Assembly (NCBI GenBank): GCA_907163375.1
Contig: CAJQUW010007770.1
Span: 1 to 64,000 of the forward strand
Origin: Prostheceraeus crozeri
Lineage: Eukaryota > Platyhelminthes > Polycladida > Euryleptidae
Direction of reading: 5' to 3'
DNA: 64,000 nucleotides
This document shows, piece after piece, positions 34,151-44,820 of this stretch. A program made the position numbers and the translations under genes. The stretch's first letter is position 1. Every line of letters starts with the position of its first letter. The notes beneath the pieces were generated by a model, which was not told where the DNA came from, made no database searches, and worked only from the letters and a program-made list of their open reading frames with translations.

Positions 34151-34369
34151 CTGTTAAAAAGGTGACAAGAAACTTCACTGTAAATAAAAACGGCATCAAT
34201 TAAATTTTGGCAAGATATAATGTAACTTAAATTTGTAATGATTCATAACATTATAAATTCAGCTATATGATAGACCTGCATTCATTATCGTATTTGTTGA
34301 GCAGTGTTTTGATCGCTCAATTTACAAATTGCAATTTTTCAATAAGAAAACATGTGAGTATTATGAATG

Positions 34370-34503
34370 AATTATTATAATTATATATTATTATTAATAA
34401 TATTATTAATATGATATTATATTAATGATATTAATTGTATAAATATATTAATTAATTATTGTAACTATATAATATAAATTAGTATATTAATTATATTAAT
34501 TAA
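34370..34503. repeat. A/T-only simple repeat
   Basis: Nearly pure A+T built from ATTATTA and TTAATTA words immediately upstream of the LINE fragment. Similar TTATTATTA tracts lie at its 3' end, so the LINE appears to have entered or generated this tract. Confidence 0.7.
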
Positions 34504-34504
34504 T

Positions 34505-35432
34505 GTGAGTGACATTGACAGACATATCGAACATTCTCTCGTATTGAAATACGCCGATGATATCAAGTTGTTTCTGGCGTTTGATAACGACTACGACTCA
34601 CAGCAAATTGCTGCTTTCCACCTTCAAAATGACGTATCCAACCCGGAATCGTGGTCAAACAATAACCTCCTCAGCATTAATGCATCTAAATGCAAAACCA
34701 TCAGCTTCGGACGACATAACAGCAATTTCGCATATTTTCTTGACGGAGATATTATTGACAATGTGAATGAATTTAAAGACCTTGGTATTTACATCAGCCA
34801 ATCATTGAATTTCAATGCGCACATTTCGAAGATTGTTGCAAAAGCTAATATGGTTTTAAGCATGATCAAAAAGAGTTTTCAAACCAGAGACACTCTGTTA
34901 CTTCTAACTGCATTCAAATCTTACGTGCGCCCTATACTTGAATATAGCTGTATCATATGGTGTCCGTATCGTAAAGAAACAATTAGTCAAATTGAGAAAG
35001 TTCAACAATGATTTACACGACTATTTCCAAGTCTTCGTGATCTTGACTATCGCAGTAGATTGGCAAATCTTGGCCTCATTTCGTTATCTGCAAGAAGGAC
35101 CCGCTACAAGTTGCCTTTTCTGTTTAAGTTATTAAATCGCATGGCTATCCTTGATCCATCATATTTCCTTTATATTTCGCAAATACCTAGTCGCGGCAAT
35201 CATCTAAGACTACTCGTACCAACAGCGAAACACATGTATCGAAAGTACTTTTTCACCGTGGAAGTGATCACTCACTGGAATGAACTATCTGCCGATGGAA
35301 GTGAATGATAAAACTCTAAATGAATTCAAGAAATCAGTATTCTTATTTGCAACGCAAAGATATTTGGTGACTACATGTATCGACACTCAAGGATCATTTA
35401 TGTTTCTTTTAAAGCATGAAATGCACGATTAG
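34505..35432 (+). pseudogene. CR1/jockey-like LINE reverse transcriptase, 5'-truncated
   Basis: The fragment starts inside the palm, with the catalytic motif LKYADDIKLFLAF, and continues through the thumb (NLLSINASKCKTISFG, KDLGIYIS, FKSYVRPILEYSCIIW) to the C-terminal block KLPFLFKLLNRMAILD and ITHWNEL. A TGA at 35009-35011 interrupts the same frame; it follows KVQQ where related proteins often have Arg, so CGA to TGA is likely. Near 35290 a frameshift moves the tail into another frame (FKKSVFLFATQRYL) ending at about 35432. Such proteins copy their RNA into the target site; this 5'-truncated copy is dead on arrival. Confidence 0.88.
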
Positions 35433-35519
35433 TTCTGCCCATTCAGGGCTTCAAATTTGCTGTAATTTGATTCTGTGTAGATGAATGCATATGTAATGAA
35501 TTTTCAGCAAATAAATATT

Positions 35520-35550
35520 TTTGTTATTATTATTAATAATATAATTAATT
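35520..35550 (+). repeat. LINE 3' tail, TTA-type microsatellite
   Basis: TTGTTATTATTATTAATAAT directly follows the LINE 3' end. CR1/L2-type LINEs end in short microsatellites rather than poly(A), which fits. Confidence 0.6.
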
Positions 35551-35566
35551 CGTCTGTCCCCGCAGC

Positions 35567-36165
35567 AAGGGCCGACATCTGCACCATGCGCTGATGAACG
35601 AGGTGGTGGACCGGGCGATGCACTCCATCCAGCTGCGCACTATGCTGGAGCCTACTGGACTGCTGCTGGACAAGAACCTGAAGCCGGACGGCATCAGCCT
35701 GTCCCCGTGGGAGCTTGGAAAGCCGATCGCGTGGGATGTCACGTGTGCGCATCCATCCGCGAAATCCTGAAGCTCTACGACTTCAAGTGGCGGATTAGTG
35801 GCGACAGCGGTGGAGAAGAGAAAGTCGGTGAAATACTGTGACCTCTATGAGGACTTCGCATTCCAGCCCGTATCCGCAGAAACTTGCAGTGCCTACGGCG
35901 AACAGACATTCTCCTTTCTGAGGAAACTTGGAAGCCGTATTGCCGTCAAGACCGGCGAGAAAGACGCATGGCTTTACTTGCGCCAACGCCTCTCTATTGC
36001 CATTCAAATAGGGAACTGTGCCTGCATTCTTGAGACCCTTCCGGCACCCGGAGCTGCACTTCCCGACTTGTACTGACCTTTGATTTGCTTTGCTTTCTTG
36101 TTTTTGTGTTTTAATGCTAATAAAGGCTTTTTCGATATTAATAACAAATATATTATTATTATAAT
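35567..36165 (+). pseudogene. 3' end of a retroelement with PD-(D/E)XK-like region
   Basis: From 35567 one frame runs to 36076 with a single TGA at 35768-35770. It reads GRHLHHALMNEV, LKPDGISLSPWELGKP and IAWDVTC, then VEKRKSVKYCDLYEDF and LRQRLSIAIQIGNCA. The PD, W-D-V-T and K-R-K blocks look like a restriction-like nuclease core, as at the C-terminus of some non-LTR retrotransposon polyproteins. AATAAA at about 36117 and an ATTATTATT tail near 36160 mark the 3' end. The piece is markedly G+C-rich compared with its surroundings, and a CCCCGCAG lies just upstream of the first homologous codon. The family assignment is from the pattern only. Confidence 0.6.
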
Positions 36166-36659
36166 GAATCAAGCACGGGGAGAACGAGAATTGCCTTCGC
36201 TTTTTTTGATCCCCTGGTCATCAATGTCAGTCGGAGGAGGAATAAGTCTTCGACTGTGTATTAATCAACGTTTCGCGATCAGCTCCAACTGGAAAAGTGA
36301 ATAAAATAGACTACAACGCCGGGATGCGGAGTCGGAGTTCCACAGTCCTATCATTTTTGCTGGAGTCGGAGTCCTATCAAATGATAAGACTCCTAACTCC
36401 GGCCTATAACTAGACCCGAAATATAATACAAACAAATTACTTGTTCTCGTGCATAGCTGTCATTGTCTTGATGTCAGCTTTCTCCGTCAAACAAAAATAC
36501 AGTGACAGCAGTGCATGCAAAGCTTGAAATAGTTGAGGGAATGAACCGTGATAGTGAAAAAAGAATTGTCCTTTCACTCGGTGATTTAGTAGAGAAGCCA
36601 AGCCTTCCTAACCTCGATCACACGCACCAAAGGTCACATCAGAGACAAAAATAAAAATA

Positions 36660-37830
36660 AAAATAATTCTTTCCGTCCATTCAGCTGCTTCATTCATTGC
36701 ATCTTACGTCTCCGCAACTCAAGAGCCATCCCAACACTTGTGTGAAGCTGTAAATGAATTTAACAGAAATGTGCAATCAGACAATCATCTAAATGTTTCG
36801 TCTGTTTTCCTTCAGAAACCCAAGCAGTATGTGCCATCACAAGCAGTTGACAAATCAAAATTTAACGAGCTCTACCACTGCCTACCTCCAGCCCACGAAG
36901 TTCGCCTTCTTGCTACATCAACAAAAGATACATCCTGTTGTCTAAGAGTGTTTCCTTCATATGGTCTTGGGCTCCACCTTGAAGCCAATGAATTGGAAGT
37001 ATTATTGAAATGGTGGCTTGGACTTCCAGTTTTTCCGGAAGCAGCATTATGTCCTACTTGCCCGAAAGGAAGAAACCAAGTTTTGGACCCCTTGGGACAT
37101 CATGCACTTACTTGCCATTCTGGTCCTAGTGTCGTTCGCCATCACAACGAGTTGAGAGACTGCCTCTTTAGGTACTGCCAACTGGCTCACTTGGCACCTC
37201 CGGTTGTAGAAAGGTGGTAACTTGGGGCATGATCAGAAACGTCCGGCTGATATTCTCCTACCTTCATGGCACCTTGTTCGTTCAGCGGCGCTTGATCTCA
37301 CTAGAATCCACTAAATTCTAACTCATTGTTGTCAGCGAGAGTCACCGCAGAGTCTGCTCCTGATTTGGCTGAGGACAGGAAGAAAAATGAGAACTACTCG
37401 AAGTGTGCTGAACTGGGGTGGCACTGTCAGCCGTTAGCAGTTTCCGTTTACGGCACTTGGGGCAAGAATGCTCGGTCAGTCTTCCAAAGAATCGTCTCTC
37501 GCCTATCCCTTCAAACTGTGTCATCACGTGATGGAATAGACAGAGGTATTCATGGAAGACTTAGTCTTTGTTTACAGCGTGCCAACGCCCGTACTTTGCT
37601 GCTGTACATGGGGGCCAACGTAGGTGGCCAAGATCTTTGCGATTCTGGACTCCCTTCGTAATTCCTGTTTTTTTTGCTTCACTGATTTTGCCGTTTATTA
37701 CTTCTTTCAGGATATTAAGGTCATTTTGTAAATAAGTTATAGTCGACAGGCAATTTTGCATCATTAGTTTATGTATAATTCGCATGTATCTTTTTCAATC
37801 ACAACTACATATTTTAATAAAATACATTCA
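36660..37830 (+). pseudogene. 3' fragment of a non-LTR retroelement inserted in the hAT
   Basis: The first frame (36738-37220) contains a Cys/His cluster, CPTCPKGRNQVLDPLGHHAL followed by TC, and RHHNELRD. After a frameshift it reads KRPADILLPSWHL and AALDLT, then back in the first frame AELGWHCQPLAVSVYGTW and LCLQRANARTLLL (to 37661). The order zinc-like cluster, R-H-x-x-L, P-x-D-I-L and D-L-T resembles the restriction-like endonuclease region of certain non-LTR elements. A 3' UTR with AATAAA at about 37817 follows, and the insertion ends where the host hAT resumes (CTAGTTTG at 37831). At least two frameshifts inactivate it. Confidence 0.65.
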
Positions 37831-38107
37831 CTAGTTTGTTTGAGAACAGTACCTCTTAGGCCCGTATTCATAGTGGCAGCTTCAGCTATGTCTTAGACGC
37901 AGCTAAGCTACGACTTGGCTAAGACCCGAATTTCATTGCTATCTAACTGGGATTCATAAAGATTTCTCAGAATAGCCGTGACTAAGCTGCCGCTAAGCAT
38001 CGAAGAACCAATCAGCTTCAAACTTTGATTTCTCGCATGCACGCATTGTGTGAACACAGCTGTGAGGGAGACTGGCTGCATTGTACTCGGCCGTCTGACG
38101 TTTGACA

Positions 38108-38776
38108 ATGTCCCGGTCTGAAGATCGCAAGCGGAAAGCACCTTTTCACGATGATGAAATTGCTGTTCTGGCAGAAGAGTACGCCAAGTATAAACGCATT
38201 TTTGAACCGATGCCTGGTGACAAGTCTAGTACATAAATGCGAAAAGAGTGCTGGCAGAAAATTACGTCGGTTTTGAACAGCCGCTTCGGACACGGGAGAA
38301 CGTGGGAGCGAGCCTCAAAGAAGTGGAGCAACTGCAAGCAGATGACAAAAGAAAAGCTGGCACAACAGAGAAGACATGCCCAAGGAACAGGCGGTGGCTC
38401 TCCTATCTCTGCACTTCCGACCTGCATGACTGCAGTGGCTACTGTGTATGATGGCAGTGCCTCTTTTCATGGCATCACAGGTGGCCTTGAGAGCGGAGCA
38501 CCTGCCATTGATCGTAGACAGTTTGATTTGGGTAAAACTGAAGCCCACACTCACTCTGCTATTGAGACGCCTGACAGAGAGGAAGAGAGGAGTCATGCGA
38601 GTAGCAGCTTCCAGTCTACGGTGGAGAACGTCACAATGCACGAGTTGGAGCCAGTTCAGGTACGACCAGACGGTCCTCAGGCGTGGACACGGGAAGCAGG
38701 GACACAGGGTTCCCTCGAACGAAAGGAAGCGTGCCTACCGATACTGAGATACGCAAGATGCAGGCTACTGTGCTGA
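38108..38776 (+). pseudogene. Harbinger Myb/SANT-like accessory protein, one early stop
   Basis: From the ATG at 38108 the frame reads FHDDEIAVLAEEYAKYKR, hits a TAA at 38234-38236, and resumes in the same frame with KECWQKITSVLN and WERASKKWSNCKQMTKEK. The spacing of Trp and hydrophobic residues over three helices is that of the trihelix/Myb-SANT domain used by Harbinger accessory proteins to bind DNA and the transposase. A Ser/Thr-rich linker follows. Near 38700 a frameshift separates the last helix (EIRKMQATVLKKHYYVLQ). One nonsense codon and one frameshift make it a pseudogene. Confidence 0.75.
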
Positions 38777-39071
38777 AGAAGCACTATTATGTGCTTCAGG
38801 TACAGCATGACTGTTACACCATGTAGAGAGAACAGCTCTCACAGAACTTGGGATATGAAAATAATATTTAGTACATAAAAAAACAGTATAGTCATTTTCT
38901 TCATGCTCTCTTATACGAGTGGTATTTGATAAATAAGATAAAACTGTTATTGTAATCAATCGTTGTTTTCTTTCCGGACATTATCACAGTTAATTTTTAT
39001 CACAAAATTTATCAAAATTTCATTGCAAAAACGAAGCTGCTATATTGTCACGAATAATCCTCCACCTTCAT

Positions 39072-39390
39072 TTACTTGTTCATCTTCAGCTTGGTTGTCT
39101 TGGACATGTGTTCCTTCATCAACAAAGGCATATTGCGAGTGATAGCAATGTTATGTAAAATCACACATGCCGTGGCGAGCCTGCAAGCCTTTTCGGGAGT
39201 TACTTGTAGCTCCTTGTGTAGTAATCCAAATCGTCGCTTCAAAATGCCAAAAGATTGCTCAATGCGCATCCGAGTGCCACTATGAGCAAAATTGTATCGC
39301 GCTTGACCTTGTGCATTTGGCACTGCATACGGAACTAGCATAAAAGCACTACCAGGATAGCCGGCGTCTCCCAGCAGATAACCAACCCTG
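39072..39390 (-). pseudogene. Harbinger transposase, C-terminal part
   Basis: The segment encodes GYLLGDAGYP (second catalytic Asp), SGTRMRIEQSFGILKRRFG (catalytic Glu in RIEQSFG) and the C-terminal helices to LKMNK. Before it, on the minus strand, TTTTTTTCACAG resembles a splice acceptor but is also where the secondary insertion ends. It continues the N-terminal part at 42601-43270. Confidence 0.85.
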
Positions 39391-39962
39391 TGAAAAAAAC
39401 GTTCCCGGGCCAGCAGTTATGGTTCCTGATTGGTCGATGTCGGGCCAATGACGTTGCATCGACATAGCGCCATCAAACTGTCGCCCTAAATCCCATTAAT
39501 ATGCCAACGACAAATCCTGCATGAAAACCTGCCTTTGCAGCATTGAGACAACTCAATAATATCCATGTTATAATAATTGTATTTATTATATTATTATATA
39601 TAATAGTTAATAAATACATAATATATAAATAGTAGCATCAGGTATAATACTTATTACGGATGCATTCAAGTAGCATTCTTTTAAATTCCACCAGAGGACG
39701 AGAGAGTCATGGTCTCGAACTTTCAATGCACTCAGACGAGCACTAATTTTCATGATACTTTACAACCAATGAGAAATAATGGAAATGCCGATCGAACCTC
39801 AAGCAAGTGTAATTTTGAGTCCGGTGGATGTATAAAAGCATCCATCAGGATTCAAAGCTACCGAATTTAAGGTTTTGAACAGTACTTAAAAATGAAAGAA
39901 TCAATGAAACTCATATTATACATGTAAAGTGAATTGCTTTCATTAAAAAATGCTGTACTTAA

Positions 39963-40884
39963 GGGTCTGTTCACTGTTCAACTACGTCATACTACAGTTG
40001 TATGCATATAATTTTAACAATCAAACAATAGCAATTTATGATATTCACTTCTCATACATGTAACGTGTATTCGTGTATTCTACTGTAATTTTTATTAAAA
40101 GATTTTTAGAAACACTGATTTTCCGCTATATCCTAATGCTCTATTCAATGTAGGTAATTTTTCATTTATTTTGATAGCTTCAATGATTCTAATAGAATTC
40201 TGAGTTATTTCTACCTTGATATTCAACTTCAAAGCAGTTGTGTATTCTATTGCTACATGCAGTACATCTACTTAAGTGAGTGCTTACTGCCGTGTTACCT
40301 TTTATGTATTCACTTATTCGTTGGTGAAATCGTCTTTTTGCCTATTGGGTATCAGGATCAACCTGACATGTGAATTGATACAAAAGGCATGATTTCAACA
40401 ACTTTGGTGTTTTATCTTTCAGATTTAAGTATACTGACTTTTGGAGTTTGAAAGACGACATTTACGTTCAAATCCAACATTCGAAAAAGTTTTTTATATT
40501 TTACGTCTATACTTTTTCGATATAGTTGCAAATGCAGAAATCGAAAAAAACATTTCTGTCCATCTATTGTACCTATCTTCCGAAGTATTTTTACATTTAT
40601 CGCTAAAATTTATTATTTAAGAGATTTCTTAACATACTGTACACAAATTCTAGTAATTCAATTACATACTCTGTTACATAATTCCGGTATGTATAACCTA
40701 GATGCATAGGTATGTATAGATGGACAGAAATGTTTTTTCCGATTACCACATTTGCGAGCTATAGCGAATACACGAATTACACGTTACATGTATGAAAAGT
40801 GAATATCATAAATTGTAGTTGTCTGATTTTTAAAATTACGCAGATCTAATTGTAGTATGACGCAATTGACCAGTGAACAGGTCC
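39963..40884. mobile_element. Non-autonomous element flanked by TTAA
   Basis: TTAA lies at 39959-39962 and 40885-40888. The ends are inverted: GGGTCTGTTCACTGTTCAAC and, on the minus strand, GGACCTGTTCACTGGTCAAT, with similarity over about 120 bp. Beyond that the right arm continues to match 40519-40580, so the left arm seems to have been split by extra DNA at about 40083-40518. TTAA targets are used by piggyBac and Kolobok; GGG termini fit the latter better, but no transposase is present. Confidence 0.75.
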
Positions 40885-41548
40885 TTAAAAAACTCACATT
40901 ATAATTTCCATGTTTTCCAATCCTCCTTCGGAAATTCACCTTGCTTTATTCGATTATTCGACTGCAGCGGTATGTAATTCTAATATTTGATCACATTTTG
41001 AAATCACTTCAAATGACTTTTCGGCAATAATATCAATCACATCAACTTAATGGTTTTCAGCGAAGATGGAGAGACTATAGGTCGATGAGTCGGAAAGATG
41101 TGAATCAAAACGTGTAGCAATGAAGATGGAGAACTATTTCCAAAATGAAAAAAAGCGCCGGTATAATACGAAAATTGGTTGTGAACGTCGAAATACGACA
41201 GAATCCTCTAAATCTCCAAAACACGAATGAATAACTGGAGGTGTCGTTAAAAGCTTTGAAAATTCATGCCTAAGACCGCAGAACGATGTAGCTACATGTA
41301 TTAACGCTGGTGCTGAGCTGACTGATGAAAGTGAAAACACGCACGATAGACCGGGAGCAAATGAATGACGCCTGGATGCAGTATACAGTTTCTCTCCGCT
41401 CCCATCCTCTGTTATGTGACTCATTGAATGAAGGCCGGTTGTATCATTAGTTTGGCAGGCGATTGACGAAGTTATTTACTCTAGTGGAGAGGTGTGTGAA
41501 CACAGATGGGAAGAGGATTCTTACGTCATTGTGACTGATGTACAGACC

Positions 41549-42446
41549 CATGGAATTCTAGATAATAACACCTGGAATGGACACTCCCTAAATTTCTTCC
41601 TCTCGCTGGACGATGAGAGGCTGGCCGAACCATGGATTCCATGGCTGAACAGAGGAGAGGTTTTGGCTCGCTTGATGATAATTGCTCGCTGGTCAGCACA
41701 TTAAGTAAAAGGCGTTAGGATGGGAAGCTGAATAGATGATTCACCACATGTTTCCCTTAAATTACATCATCTGTGAGCGAATATGATAATGATAGACATT
41801 TATCCGTTGACGAAGACACATCGTCAGATGAGTTCCTTGACTCAATAAATAGAGGTGGTTTATTTTTTCCTCTGAATCATGTGATCTCACTTGGTGTATG
41901 TAGTTGGAAAATTTTTAGAGAGATAAGTTCTTCTTAAACTTTGTCGCTGAAGCTGTTTCAGTCTAAGCAGACGCTACAATTGTTTCAGTTGATTGTCGAA
42001 AATTTCTATTTTGACTATGACCCTGACGCTTTTGGTCGCACAATGTGTACCGCAGGACATGACCATGTTCATGAAATGACACATCTTCTGTATAACTGTT
42101 TTTTAAAAAATTACACGAAGCGCCTCTCCGAAAGAAACGAGAAGGCAAAGACAAAAGCCAAGGCCTCAAAGTTTTCTGGGCGCTAGAGAAATACATGATG
42201 GATTAAAAACATGTGTTCTGTTATTGCTTCAAAAAAGGCAAACCACGTAAATCAGGTGTATAAAAAACGGTTAAATGATATCACTAGTGAATTATAAATC
42301 CACCGTCAACGCACAGCGCAGTTGTCTTATTAATGTGCTACCCATAGGATGAAATCAGCGACGCTAGGCGTCGAGAATGAATAGCCTCTCATCGTATTAG
42401 GGAAAAGAGAGTGTCCATTCCAGGTGTTATTATCTAGAATTCCATG
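41549..42446. repeat. 38-bp perfect inverted repeat pair
   Basis: 41549-41586 (core CTAGATAATAACACCTGGAA) recurs as an exact complement at 42409-42446, 822 bp apart. Flanking words (CAGACCCATGG and CCATGACAGACC) are also partly inverted. Nothing at the pair itself looks like a target duplication, so this may be a local inverted duplication. Confidence 0.8.
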
Positions 42447-42600
42447 ACAGACCGTATAAAGTCTTTCAATTAGGAGAGGGAGAAAGAGAGAAAATTTTAC
42501 CATCACCTTGCCATCTGGCAGCCGGCAGTGACGTCCACCATCGGCACTCACCCAATGCGACGGCAATCGGCCATTAATGGACCGATGCGTTTTTTTACAC

Positions 42601-43270
42601 AAGGAAGATGTGGTCCCTGTTGCAATGTGTTGTACAATTGGCTTTGGCGAAAAATAAATGAATCATGACAACTTCCTGGCCAAGCGGCATAAAAATTTGT
42701 AAATCGTCTTTCAGCATCGCACACTGCTTGGCAATTCACAGAATAATAGTTTTTTCTATTTATGGAGGCGTATGAGTCCGGAGAACTTGGTGCTTTGATG
42801 CGTATATGTGTGCAGTCGATGCAACCGATCACAGAAGGTATTCCATGCAAGTCGTAGAATAGAGATTTCTGTCTATTCAATTCTTCACCATTCGGAAATT
42901 TGATAAAATTGTTCATTTCAGTTAATAGACAGTCTGTAATTTGTGTTATGCATCTACTGGCGCTAGGTTGCGAGATGTTTACGAGGTCACCACATACAAT
43001 TTGAAAAGAGCCTGTCGCGTAGTATCTCAAGGCAGTAGCCAGCTGAACAGAAGGTGAGATTGGACGACCACGGTTGCTGTTGATATTTGGCATGTGTTGC
43101 TCTACTATTTCGGAAAGATATGCAAGTCCAGCACTGTCAAAGCGGCAGCGCTCAACAAATTCCGTGTCGCAGAAATTCTCAAAAGGATTTTCAACGCAGT
43201 GATATCTCTTCCGTCGGTTGTTTCTGGCAATGAAGTAAGCCATAACTGTAGAAATGCAATTCATGACCAA
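42601..43270 (-). pseudogene. Harbinger transposase, N-terminal part
   Basis: From Met at 43270 the frame covers the N-terminal helices, a helix-turn-helix (SVQLATALRYYATGSFQIVC), the first catalytic Asp in VIGCIDCTHIRI, and AAWPGSCHDSFIFRQSQLYN. It then leaves homology after LQQGPHL at the edge of the insertion. The second Asp and the Glu lie in 39072-39390. The two parts together cover the family's normal length with no internal stop seen, so the insertion is the main lesion. Confidence 0.88.
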
Positions 43271-44380
43271 ACCAAGTCTTTAATATAGAGTTTAGACATC
43301 TAAAAAGCTATCTAACTATTATAATGGAACCTGAAAGACGCCATCTAAGCTCTAAAAAATAGCTGTGAACTATGAATACCAATATTTTTTAGTTAGCTAC
43401 AGCTAAGCTGTAGCTAAGATATAGCAGTGACTATGAATACGGCCCTTAGCCTCACGTTAATCGTGTGTGATGACTCCTCCAAAGCGCATATTAAAATCGA
43501 ATGCGTACTCATGTTTTGGAGAAGGATGGGGAGTTTCCTGCCTGGTAGAGACTGGAGAAAAACCGTGTGAAGCACGCATCAACAAGATTGGAGGAGCCCA
43601 GTCGCAGGCATCCAACTTAAAATGACATTTGATAAACTTTCATCGGAAATGATTGATAAGCAATTGATGCAGCAATGATAACTAAAAATACGTTCAGATA
43701 AGCCTATAATGATCTATGAATTAGGTTACCAGTTTTTTTCAAAAAACTAGGTTTTATATAATTGCCACCCAGAATGGGAGTCCTATCGACCCCCGGAGTC
43801 GGAGTCCTATCAAAATGATAGGACTCCGCATCCCTGATACAACGGACTGGATGACAATACATTCAGCTTTGGTAGGCGTGAGTTAATCTCAGGCGCTTCA
43901 AGAGCACGGCGTGTGTCCAAGTTCTTAATTTGGTGTGGAATCGACCATTTAACAAAATTCAATACGGGAGAATTAGTGTGTGAAAGCAAATGGAGATAAA
44001 CATGAAATGAAGACACGGATGAATGTTCACGCAATCTAGAACGCATGGTGCGGCAAGATTCCCCATTGCAAGAATGTCCAAAGAAAGTGCAAACAATGCG
44101 ATATACACAAAATTTTGTTCAACAAACTTTATCATTCATAGATTGCCTATAAAACTCACAGTTGCTATAAATGCAACTCCTTCTATAACTATAGGACGTA
44201 AACTCATGGATAAAAGACGATTAGTAAAAGAGACATAGAGATGAGATGTAAGAGTACATATATACATAGTATTTCTGATCTCACGACCCTTCTCCTCACT
44301 CGAATATAGCAACTGACAGCCATGACAACTGATGTGTGGTGGTGAGGGGTTGATCCTGCCAATTGACACAGTCGCATAAG

Positions 44381-44452
44381 TTGCTTGTGGCTCAGTTAGT
44401 AGAGCACTGGTCTAGTTAACCTTGGTCGTAGGTTCGAATCCTACCAGCCGCA
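44381..44452 (+). tRNA. tRNA-Thr(AGT)-like gene or pseudogene
   Basis: The D arm (GCTCAGTTAGTAGAGC), an anticodon loop CTAGTTA with anticodon AGT, and the T arm GTAGG-TTCGAAT-CCTAC are clear. Box A (TGGCTCAGTTAG) and box B (GGTTCGAATCC) of the internal pol III promoter are good, and TTTT at 44457-44460 can end transcription. The acceptor stem (TTGCTTG with CAGCCGC) pairs at only five of seven positions counting wobbles, and the anticodon stem has two mismatches, so it is probably a decaying copy or the head of a tRNA-derived SINE. Confidence 0.65.
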
Positions 44453-44456
44453 CATC

Positions 44457-44460
44457 TTTT
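44457..44460 (+). terminator. Pol III T-run after the tRNA-like gene
   Basis: Four consecutive T residues five bases after the discriminator base. This is the minimal RNA polymerase III termination signal. Confidence 0.5.
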
Positions 44461-44820
44461 GCATGAGAATTTGATCTATCGTTTATTTAATTCCATTGTT
44501 ATTAAATATCATCAACCCTCCCACCAGTGCTTTCCTGTAGTTGTTTCACCCTTCTAACCGCACGACGAATTACTTTATTAGGATACCCATTAATCCAACT
44601 CCGGTTAGCACAATGACTTTAATACCGTATAATTTTTGTTCTTCGCTTGAGCCATTTCTTCATCACTGGCTGTAAGTCGCTCCTTGGCATAATTATCAAA
44701 ACACTTCCCGGATGATGAGAAGATCAAGGAGTCACTACTACTTCTGATAGCTGCACAGCTATCTACTCCGCACAGCACTAGCAGTCTACTCCAATCTACC
44801 CAGGATATAGATGTTTTCAA

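Larger units (their letters stand above)
39391..42600. mobile_element. About 3.2-kb insertion inside the Harbinger transposase gene
   Basis: The split of one transposase into two colinear parts defines this insert. Its margins both show AAAAAAACG inward (39393 onward; the complement at 42583-42592), and within the first 80 bases both sides carry similar words (GGCCAATGACGTTGCATCG and GGCCGATTGCCGTCGCATTG), so it may be a DNA transposon with degenerate TIRs. It encloses an A+T microsatellite (39560-39630), a TTAA-flanked element and a pair of 38-bp inverted repeats. No transposase is recognised. Open frames at 41492-41704 and 41941-42186 have no identifiable domain. Confidence 0.6.
37859..43445. 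mobile_element. Harbinger element with TTA target duplication
   Basis: Ends: left GGCCCGTATTCATAGTGGCA, right on the minus strand GGGCCGTATTCATAGTCACT. TTA flanks both sides (37856-37858 and 43446-43448), the TWA target typical of PIF/Harbinger. It carries a Myb/SANT-like gene on the plus strand and a HARBI1-type transposase on the minus strand. The transposase is divided into 39072-39390 and about 42601-43270 by a secondary insertion. It sits inside hAT copy 2. Confidence 0.92.
36319..43836. mobile_element. hAT element copy 2, split by nested insertions
   Basis: Left end CCGGGATGCGGAGTCGGAG, right end complementary to CAGGGATGCGGAGTCC. Flanking octamers are CTACAACG (36311-36318) and ATACAACG (43837-43844), 7 of 8 identical. 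Outer parts (36319 to about 36660, 37831-37858 and 43446-43836) match the uninterrupted copy at 21376-22105 in order. Two insertions interrupt it: a retroelement tail (about 36660-37830) and a Harbinger (37859-43445). Comparison with the intact copy defines both insertion points. Confidence 0.92.
43855..44600 (-). pseudogene. Penelope-like element: RT thumb remnant and GIY-YIG domain
   Basis: At 44490-44600 the minus strand reads WINGYPNKVIRRAVRRVK, the block after the reverse-transcriptase thumb of Penelope-like elements. At 43855-44105 it reads CNGESCRTMRSRLREHSS, then LNFVKWSIPHQIKNLDTRR and INSRLPKLN, which is the C-terminal GIY-YIG endonuclease with its Arg-x-x-x-H motif. The intervening 400 bp are degenerate and contain the tRNA-like gene. 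hAT copy 2 is inserted a few codons after RLPKLN; the left flank of that hAT (about 36170-36318) should be the continuation of this element. Confidence 0.7.

Noticed and set aside
39378-39400. Splice acceptor and intron in the Harbinger transposase
   Set aside because: TTTTTTTCACAG resembles an acceptor, but the opposite side of the gap also carries AAAAAAACG, so a secondary insertion explains the split better; an intron is not excluded.
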